DNA from: JABDOU01 sp041609995
Lineage (GTDB): Bacteria; Actinomycetota; Acidimicrobiia; Spongiisociales; SHLN01
Length of the DNA stretch: 19,179 nt
NCBI GenBank assembly: GCA_041609995.1
Contig: JBFIPU010000045.1
Span: 1-19,179 of the forward strand
Reading direction: 5' to 3'
Shown: positions 14,084 through 19,179 of the stretch, one piece after another
How the letters are laid out: each line of letters starts with the position of its first letter
How positions within the stretch are numbered: the first letter of the stretch is position 1
Position numbers and translations under genes: made by a program
Notes under the pieces: model-generated
Databases searched by the model: none
The model's input: only the letters and a program-made list of their open reading frames with translations
Told to the model about the DNA's origin: nothing

Positions 14084-15295
14084 AGTGCCATCGACCGACG
14101 AATGCCACGGTGGGCTGACGTCAAACCGCTGATCAAGATCCGACCGCCCGGTTTCGGTCCGCACGCCAGATTGGCATCTGCCGCTTCCATTTGGGACTTG
14201 CGGGAGATCGCCCGTCGCCGCACACCCCGGGCTCCATTCGACTACACCGACGGTGCCGCCGAGGAGGAGGCAACGCTGCGGGAATCGCGCGATGCCTACA
14301 GACGGGTCGAATTCAGGCCCACATTGCTGCGAAATGTTTCGGAGGTAGACACCTCGACCACGCTCCTCGGGCAACACTCCAGCCTGCCGCTCGCACTTGC
14401 CCCGACCGGGTTCACCAGGATGATGCAACACGAGGGCGAGCCGGCTGTGGCCAGGGCCGCCGCCCGCGCGGGAATCACCTACGCCTTGTCCACCCTGGGA
14501 ACCACATCCCCCGAAGATGTTGCCGCGGCCGCCCCGAACCTGAACCGCTGGTTCCAGCTGTATCTGCTGAAAAACCGTGACGCCAGCGAGGAGTTGTTGG
14601 ATCGAGCCGAGCGCGCCGGGTACTCGGCGGTGATCCTCACCGTCGACACGCCGATCCCAGGAGCGCGTCTGCGCGACATTCGCAACGGACTGACCATTCC
14701 GCCGTCGCTCACCGTGAAGACCCTGTTCGACATGGCGCGTCACCCGACGTGGTGGTTCAACCTGCTCACCACCGAACCACTCGAATTCGCTTCGTTCCGC
14801 AACTTCGACGGCACCGTCGCAGAGCTCATGACACACATCTTCGACCCCACTCTCAATTGGTCGGATGTGGACTGGCTCCGGCAGGCGTGGAAGGGGCCCC
14901 TCGTCATCAAAGGCATCCAGAGCGACAAAGACGCGCAAAAAGCCGTCGACCATGGCGCCGACGCGGTCATCGTCTCGAACCACGGGGCCCGTCAACTCGA
15001 TCGGGCACCCAACACGCTCGCCCTTCTACCCGAAGTGGTCGACGCCGTCGGCGACCGGATCGAGGTCTACGTGGACGGTGGCATCATGAGCGGAGCAGAT
15101 GTCGTGGCAGCCGTTGCCCAGGGGGCGGACGCCGCGTTCGTCGGCCGGGCCTATCTCTACGCGCTCATGGCGGGCGGCGAGCACGGTGTAGACCGGTCGC
15201 TCCAGATGTTCAGAGAGGGAATCACGCGCACGATGCAGTTGCTGGGTGTGACTTCCGTCAAAGAACTGCACCGCGGTCACATCAACGCCCGATAG
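14081..15295 (+). CDS. FMN-dependent alpha-hydroxyacid oxidase/dehydrogenase (LldD2-like)
   Basis: The protein has 404 residues if read from the CTG at 14081, or 397 from the ATG at 14102. It belongs to the FMN (S)-2-hydroxyacid dehydrogenase family, which oxidises lactate-like acids to 2-oxoacids in a TIM barrel. Visible motifs (numbering from CTG) are RRRTPRAPFDYTDGAAEEE (45-63), LALAPTGFTRMMQHEGE (104-120), ALSTLGTTSPEDVA (135-148), WFQLYLLKNR (157-166), VIKGIQ with K277, SNHGARQLD with catalytic H301 and substrate R304, and DGGIMSGADVVAAV. The sequence resembles the mycobacterial LldD2 and pre-mycofactocin-synthase-like branch, but no mycofactocin genes are nearby, so an L-lactate or other 2-hydroxyacid substrate is more likely. 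It is separated from acoX by 127 bp. Confidence 0.88.
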   Translation: MSAIDRRMPRWADVKPLIKIRPPGFGPHARLASAASIWDLREIARRRTPRAPFDYTDGAAEEEATLRESRDAYRRVEFRPTLLRNVSEVDTSTTLLGQHSSLPLALAPTGFTRMMQHEGEPAVARAAARAGITYALSTLGTTSPEDVAAAAPNLNRWFQLYLLKNRDASEELLDRAERAGYSAVILTVDTPIPGARLRDIRNGLTIPPSLTVKTLFDMARHPTWWFNLLTTEPLEFASFRNFDGTVAELMTHIFDPTLNWSDVDWLRQAWKGPLVIKGIQSDKDAQKAVDHGADAVIVSNHGARQLDRAPNTLALLPEVVDAVGDRIEVYVDGGIMSGADVVAAVAQGADAAFVGRAYLYALMAGGEHGVDRSLQMFREGITRTMQLLGVTSVKELHRGHINAR

Positions 15296-15350
15296 CCCGG
15301 GATCGACGGCCTCAACGGCGACCATGCGAGGAACCGGGCGGATCCGGCCG

Positions 15351-15385
15351 TTCGCACCACCAACCTCGACAACGTGGTGAGCGAA
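15351..15385. promoter_or_regulatory. imperfect inverted repeat upstream of acoX
   Basis: TTCGCACCAC (15351-15360) pairs with GTGGTG-AG-CGAA (15374-15385): ten base pairs with a two-base bulge and a 13-base loop. It lies 37 bases before acoX and 55 bases after the oxidase stop. It may be the oxidase terminator or an operator of the acetoin operon. Confidence 0.4.
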
Positions 15386-15407
15386 GGCGGTCGGCCGTGG
15401 CGCCCGC

Positions 15408-15417
15408 CTACGCTGTG
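15408..15417 (+). promoter_or_regulatory. candidate -10 (TACGCT) for acoX
   Basis: CTACGCTGTG repeats the decamer at 14020-14029. TACGCT ends eight bases before the acoX ATG, so a start of transcription close to the ATG is predicted, in keeping with the lack of a good ribosome binding site. No -35 match was seen. Confidence 0.35.
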
Positions 15418-15422
15418 AAGCC

Positions 15423-16364
15423 ATGATCGTCGGTCTCATCGCCAACCCCGCGTCATCGAAAGACATCCGCAGACTCACCGGTTTGGCCCGCGTGGTCGAC
15501 GTCGAGGAGAAGGCCAACCTCGTGGCTCGACTTCTCGTGGGAATCGGATCTGTTGACGGCATCAGGGTTCTCGCCCTGGATGATCAGGCTGGTCTCGTTC
15601 GGCGGGCCGTGCGACTAGCCGATGGGAATGGACCCGAGGTTGGATACATCCCGATCGAGACAACCGGCACCGAGGCGGACACGAGAAACTGCGCGGCCTA
15701 CTTGGCCAGCCACGAAGCTCGAGCATTGATCACCGTGGGCGGTGATGGCACGGTGCGGGCGGCGGCGGAAGGGTGGCCTGAGGCGCCACTCATCCCGGTG
15801 GCTGCCGGAACCAACAATGCATTCGCTCTCGCTGACGAGCCCACGGTGACGGGCCTGGCCGCCGGGCTTGCCATCTCGGGGCCGGGTGACGCCTTCTCCC
15901 CCACCACCGCCATCGCCGTCCAAACGACCACGGGCGAGGCACTGGCCGTCATCGATGCTGTCGTCGTCCGCGACACCTGGGTGGGTGCCGGTGCCATTTG
16001 GGATCCGAAACAGCTCATCGAAGGATTCGTCACCACGTCGCGCCGGACCGCTGTTGGAATCGCGTCCATCAGTGCCGCGCTGGGGCCGCTGAGGTACGGG
16101 TTTGCCCGCCGCCTTACGTTCGGTGGCAATACCACGGTCCGCGCCGTGTTCGGGCCGGGCGTTGTGCTCGACATCCCCGTAGCGGGCTACGAGGACCTGC
16201 CGCAAGGTACGGTCGTACACCTGGCGGCGGCGGCGGGACTCATCGCACTCGACGGTGAACGCCGACTGCCCGCTGCGGGTGGACTCGTGCGTCCGGTGCC
16301 GGGACCGCGGGTGCTCGAACTCGAGGCGGCATTTCGCGACCCGCTTTCCCCACCCTCGCCCTGA
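15423..16364 (+). CDS. acoX: AcoX-like protein, ATP-NAD kinase superfamily
   Basis: The protein has 313 residues. It begins with the AcoX hallmark LIANPASSKDIRRL (5-18), continues through VVDVEEKANLVARLLVG (24-40), and carries the nucleotide-binding TVGGDGTVR (104-112) and PVAAGTNNAFAL of the diacylglycerol/NAD-kinase fold. The C-terminal half is the beta-rich domain of this superfamily. AcoX is found in acetoin-catabolism operons of many bacteria next to acoA, acoB and acoC. It is not needed for the acetoin dehydrogenase reaction in vitro, and its physiological role is unsettled. Its place directly before acoAB here supports the assignment. The gene starts eight bases after a TACGCT element and is probably translated from a leaderless or very short-leader mRNA. 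Confidence 0.85.
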   Translation: MIVGLIANPASSKDIRRLTGLARVVDVEEKANLVARLLVGIGSVDGIRVLALDDQAGLVRRAVRLADGNGPEVGYIPIETTGTEADTRNCAAYLASHEARALITVGGDGTVRAAAEGWPEAPLIPVAAGTNNAFALADEPTVTGLAAGLAISGPGDAFSPTTAIAVQTTTGEALAVIDAVVVRDTWVGAGAIWDPKQLIEGFVTTSRRTAVGIASISAALGPLRYGFARRLTFGGNTTVRAVFGPGVVLDIPVAGYEDLPQGTVVHLAAAAGLIALDGERRLPAAGGLVRPVPGPRVLELEAAFRDPLSPPSP

Positions 16365-16382
16365 CGGTATATTGCGAAATAT
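16345..16382 (+). promoter_or_regulatory. candidate internal promoter and AT-rich palindrome before acoA
   Basis: TATATT (16368-16373) is an unusually AT-rich -10 for this DNA. It is spaced 17 bases from TTTCCC (16345-16350), a weak -35. ATATT-gcga-AATAT (16369-16382) overlaps the -10 and could be a regulator site. It lies in the 75-bp acoX-acoA gap, so acoAB(C) may be expressed separately from acoX. Confidence 0.45.
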
Positions 16383-16439
16383 CGACAACGGCGCGACGTC
16401 ATCGGGCCGCGCCTTCTGGGACCGTAAAGGAGGTTCGGC

Positions 16440-17426
16440 ATGGATATTCCGAAAGAACATCTCGTCGACATGTACGAAACGATGGTCAAGATCAGGCGTT
16501 TCGAGGAGCGAATCCGGGAGATGTATTTTGCGGACAAGCTCCCGGCCTTTGACATCGCCGCGGGGCTGATACCGGGCGAGATGCACCTCGCCGCCGGCCA
16601 GGAGCCTGTAGCCGTGGGCATGCGCCCGCATCTGCAACCCGGTGACGCGATCACTGCCACCCACCGTCCCCACCACATAGCCATTGCGCAGGGTGTGGAC
16701 CTCAACAAGATGGCCGCCGAGATCTTTGGGCGCGATACCGGCCTGGGTCGCGGCAAAGGCGGCCACATGCACCTCTTCTCGGTAGAGCCGAACTTCGGTT
16801 GTTCGGGCATCATTGGTGAAGGCATGCCGGTGGCGGTTGGCGCGGCCATGGCCTTCCGATTCAAGGGGACCGACAATATCGCTCTGTCCTACTTCGGTGA
16901 AGGCGCGGCCAATCAGGGAGCCTTCCACGAATCCCTCAATCTGGCCGCGCTGTGGAAACTGCCGGTGGTCTTCATCTGCGAGGACAACGCATACGCCATT
17001 TCGGTTCCCAAAACCGCATCAACTGCCATTCCCGACAACAGTGACCGGGCCTCGGCCTACGGGATTCCCGGAGTGCTCGTACCCGAGAACGACCCGGTTG
17101 CCGTGTACGAGGTGATGGGGGCAGCTATGGACCGCGCTCGGCGGGGCGATGGACCCAGTTTGATAGAGATAAAAACGGATCGGCTTTGGGGCCATTTCGA
17201 AGGCGACGCCGACGCCTACCGGGACGAAGCGTTCAAAGAAGAGATGAACCAGCGCGATCCCCTGATCGTGTTCGGAAAGCGCCTCGCCGACGAGGGAATC
17301 TTGTCAGCCGAGGAGCAAGCCGCCATCCAGGAAGCTCAGTACGCAATTGTGGAAGAGGCCTTGGACTTCGCCCTGGCCAGTCCTTATCCAGAGCCCGAAG
17401 CGGCGCTCGAGCATGTCTTCGCATAG
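16440..17426 (+). CDS. acoA: acetoin dehydrogenase E1 component, alpha subunit
   Basis: The protein has 328 residues. A near-consensus ribosome binding site TAAAGGAGGT (16425-16434) lies six bases before the ATG. It is the alpha subunit of a TPP-dependent 2-oxoacid/acetoin dehydrogenase E1. Motifs include MVKIRRFEERI (15-25), GEMHLAAGQEPVAVG (46-60), THRPHHIAIAQG (74-85), GRGKGGHMHLF (103-113), and the TPP-binding motif from GEGAANQGAFHESLN (153-167) to EDNAYAIS with N183 (181-188). TDRLWGHFEGD carries the conserved arginine-histidine phosphorylation-loop-like region. With AcoB it would cleave acetoin to acetaldehyde and a hydroxyethyl group passed to AcoC. Sequence alone cannot exclude a pyruvate or branched-chain substrate; the acetoin call depends on acoX next door. 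Confidence 0.85.
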   Translation: MDIPKEHLVDMYETMVKIRRFEERIREMYFADKLPAFDIAAGLIPGEMHLAAGQEPVAVGMRPHLQPGDAITATHRPHHIAIAQGVDLNKMAAEIFGRDTGLGRGKGGHMHLFSVEPNFGCSGIIGEGMPVAVGAAMAFRFKGTDNIALSYFGEGAANQGAFHESLNLAALWKLPVVFICEDNAYAISVPKTASTAIPDNSDRASAYGIPGVLVPENDPVAVYEVMGAAMDRARRGDGPSLIEIKTDRLWGHFEGDADAYRDEAFKEEMNQRDPLIVFGKRLADEGILSAEEQAAIQEAQYAIVEEALDFALASPYPEPEAALEHVFA

Positions 17427-17447
17427 AAACAGAAAGGGTTTGACGTT

Positions 17448-18467
17448 ATGACCACTGCGACCGACCGAAAACTGACAATGCAAAAAGCCATCGCCGAGGG
17501 CATCTTCCAAGAAATGGACGTGGACCCGTCCGTCTTCGTGATGGGCGAGGATGTGGGCGTCTATGGCGGCATCTTCGGCTCAACCGAAGGCCTCCTGGCG
17601 AAATTTGGACCTGAGCGCATCATCGATACACCGATTTCGGAGACCGGCTTCATAGGCGCCGCCGTCGGTGCTGCCATCAACGGCATGCGGCCGATCGTGG
17701 AACTCATGTTCGTTGACTTCTTCGGTGTTTGTATGGACCAGATCTACAACAACATGGCCAAGATCCACTACTTCAGCGGAGGCAACATCAAGGTGCCGGT
17801 CGTCCTGACCACCGCAGTCGGCGGGGGGTACTCGGATGCCGGACAACATTCCCAGACGCTGTGGGGCATGTTTGCCCACCTACCGGGAATGAAGGTGGTC
17901 GTGCCGTCGAGCGCCTATGACGCCAAGGGCCTGATGATCTCGGCTATCCGCGATGACAACCCGGTGGTATATATGTTCCACAAGGGAGCGCTGGGGCTTG
18001 GTTGGATGGTCAACAACCCGCGGGCCACCGGACCGGTACCGGCCGAGGCCTATGAGGTACCGATCGGCGAAGCGCGTATTGCCCGCGAAGGTTCCGACGT
18101 GACCGTTGTCACCATCGGGCTGTCGGTCCACAAGGCCTTGGATGCGGCCGAAACCCTCGAAAGCCAAGGGATATCGGCCGAGGTGATCGACCTCAGATCG
18201 CTCGTTCCCCTCGACCGGGAAGCAGTCGTCGCCAGCGTGCAGAAAACGCATCGTCTGGTCGTGGTCGATGAGGACTACCACAGTTTCGGCATGACCGGCG
18301 AAATCATCAGCACCGCGGTTGAAGGGGCGTTCGACCATCTCGATGCTCCGCCGGTACGGGTCGCAACGCCGGACATCCCCATCCCCTATAGCCATGGACT
18401 CGAGGAGTGGGCCCTGCCTTCTTCGGAGCGGATCGTGGCGGCGGTTTCGGAACTGGTTTCGGGCTAG
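17448..18467 (+). CDS. acoB: acetoin dehydrogenase E1 component, beta subunit
   Basis: The protein has 339 residues. AAAGGG upstream (about nine bases before the ATG) is an adequate ribosome binding site, and acoA ends 21 bases earlier. The N-terminal pyrimidine-binding domain shows GEDVGVYGGIF (33-43), DTPISETGFIGAAVGAA with the TPP-activating E65 (60-76), DQIYNNMAKI (97-106), and GGGYSDAGQHSQ with active-site H134 (125-136). The C-terminal transketolase domain shows VTVVTIGLSVHKAL and VIDLRSLVPLD. It forms an alpha2beta2 E1 with AcoA. Its sequence is like acetoin and pyruvate E1 beta subunits, and the neighbours favour acetoin. The stop is 7 bp before acoC, so all three complex genes are likely on one mRNA. 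Confidence 0.87.
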   Translation: MTTATDRKLTMQKAIAEGIFQEMDVDPSVFVMGEDVGVYGGIFGSTEGLLAKFGPERIIDTPISETGFIGAAVGAAINGMRPIVELMFVDFFGVCMDQIYNNMAKIHYFSGGNIKVPVVLTTAVGGGYSDAGQHSQTLWGMFAHLPGMKVVVPSSAYDAKGLMISAIRDDNPVVYMFHKGALGLGWMVNNPRATGPVPAEAYEVPIGEARIAREGSDVTVVTIGLSVHKALDAAETLESQGISAEVIDLRSLVPLDREAVVASVQKTHRLVVVDEDYHSFGMTGEIISTAVEGAFDHLDAPPVRVATPDIPIPYSHGLEEWALPSSERIVAAVSELVSG

Positions 18468-18474
18468 GCACGCC

Positions 18475-19179
18475 ATGCCAACCGACGTGGCAATGCCGGT
18501 TGTCACGCAAGCCGGTGACGATGCCGTCATCACGGCCTGGTTCGTCGACGACGGCCAGGCCTGCCGGCAAGACCAATTGATCGCAGAAGTCCAGGCGGAA
18601 AAAGTTGCGATGGAGGTGCTGGCTCCGATCGATGGGTACGTGGTGAACCGGGTCGCAATTGGTGACCCGGTTGCCCAGGGAAGTCCTATTTGCCAAATCA
18701 CCGAAACACCGGCGGCGTCGGCTCCCGCCGAACCTGCCGAAACCCCGGCCAGTGTGCCGGAAGAGGTGATCCGGGCCTCGCCGGCCGCCAAGCGGGTCAG
18801 CCGGGAGCTGGGGGTCGACCTTGCGGTCATCGTGGGATCCGGTCCGGGCGGACGAATCACCGAGCGCGACGTTCGAGAACAGTCCACGGCAAGCGCCGGT
18901 TTTCGAGGACTTCGCTCGGTGATAGCCCGCAACATGCGAGCGAGCCACGCCGAAACGGCCCCGGTCACGCTGTTCACCACCGTCGACTTCGGAACTGAAG
19001 TCCCGGAGGACATCTCGGCTCTGATCGTCAAGACTGCGGCCGAAGTGCTGCGCCACCATCCGCAGCTGAACGGAACGCGCGATGGCGACCACTTCACTCC
19101 CTCGGCTTCTGCCAACATCGCCATCGCGGTGCAGACGGAAGAGGGCTTGGTGGCTCCTGTCATCACCGAAGCCGATTCC
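18475..19179 (+). CDS. acoC: acetoin dehydrogenase E2 (dihydrolipoamide acetyltransferase), partial
   Basis: The frame runs off the right edge after 235 residues. The ATG at 18475 is seven bases after acoB; the ribosome binding site is weak, suggesting translational coupling. Residues 1-76 are a lipoyl domain with lipoyl-lysine K43 in QAEKVAMEV. An Ala/Pro/Glu linker (79-97) follows, then a peripheral-subunit-binding domain with RASPAAKRVSRELGVDL and GSGPGGRITERDV (100-133). The catalytic core starts at FRGLRSVIARNM (143-154). The core looks short: only about eight residues separate FTTVDF from ISALIVKTAAEVL, where relatives usually have a helix of some 20 more residues. NIAIAVQTEEGLVAPVI (214-230) is standard. 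The C-terminal HxxxDG catalytic motif and the E3 gene would lie beyond the window. Confidence 0.85.
   Translation, partial: MPTDVAMPVVTQAGDDAVITAWFVDDGQACRQDQLIAEVQAEKVAMEVLAPIDGYVVNRVAIGDPVAQGSPICQITETPAASAPAEPAETPASVPEEVIRASPAAKRVSRELGVDLAVIVGSGPGGRITERDVREQSTASAGFRGLRSVIARNMRASHAETAPVTLFTTVDFGTEVPEDISALIVKTAAEVLRHHPQLNGTRDGDHFTPSASANIAIAVQTEEGLVAPVITEADS

Noticed and set aside
14081..15295. Pre-mycofactocin synthase (MftD)
   Set aside because: The protein is similar to that branch, but no mftA, mftB, mftC, mftE or mftF gene is nearby, so a general 2-hydroxyacid oxidase is the safer call.
15399..15417. A sigma-54 -24/-12 promoter before acoX (TGGCGC then TACGC), as expected for AcoR-type control
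   Set aside because: The GG-to-GC spacing is one base too long and the TTGC core is absent; actinobacteria usually lack sigma-54.
15615..16928. A 437-codon minus-strand frame opposite acoX/acoA
   Set aside because: It spans two well-supported genes and the gap between them; its translation shows no domain.

Overview
The window reads as GC-rich chromosomal DNA from an actinomycetote, most plausibly an uncultured Acidimicrobiia-like lineage. This is inferred from gene content (an alpha/beta-hydrolase/cyclase fusion, a Ser/Thr-linker GerMN lipoprotein, an LldD2-like FMN oxidase, TreS), frequent GTG starts and TANNNT-type -10 elements. No ribosomal or other marker gene is present to prove it. 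Genes are densely packed on both strands. I see no insertion sequence, phage gene, CRISPR array, tRNA or rRNA.

Layout. 1-1936 (+): the tail of an aldehyde-dehydrogenase-like gene, an AlkC-type DNA-alkylation repair protein with a C-terminal Ig-like domain, and a small SRPBCC protein. 2139-3266: two divergent secreted proteins, the second followed by a perfect 12-bp hairpin. 3353-6232 (+): a hydrolase/class III cyclase fusion and a tryptophanase. 6236-7822 (-): trehalose synthase, convergent with tryptophanase with only 3 bp between stop codons. 7932-9694 (+): a DUF2157 membrane protein overlapping a GDYXXLXY-type protein by 4 bp. 9729-10204 (-): a decayed TPR-protein C-terminus with a frameshift and a nonsense codon. 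10305-10898 (+): a YdeI-family protein. 10921-12325 (-): an Mth938-like protein and a GerMN lipoprotein. 12446-13912 (+): RtcB RNA ligase. 14081-15295 (+): an FMN-dependent alpha-hydroxyacid oxidase. 15423-19179 (+): an acetoin-catabolism cluster acoX-acoA-acoB-acoC, with acoC cut by the window edge.

How the genes fit together. The only clear pathway is acetoin cleavage. AcoA/AcoB form the TPP-dependent E1 and AcoC is the lipoyl acyltransferase, together yielding acetaldehyde and acetyl-CoA; AcoX is a conserved partner of unsettled role. Tryptophanase, the FMN oxidase and a possible aldehyde dehydrogenase would feed pyruvate and acetyl units, but nothing in the DNA joins them to the cluster. 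AlkC (base alkylation) and RtcB (RNA 3'-phosphate/2',3'-cyclic phosphate ligation) are separate nucleic-acid repair functions.

No convincing new multi-gene system is visible. The items most worth a second look are the decaying TPR gene, the two-domain lipoprotein in an operon divergent from rtcB with a palindrome in the shared promoter region, the apparent CTG start of the FMN oxidase, the short E2 core of AcoC, and the uncharacterised secreted pair.
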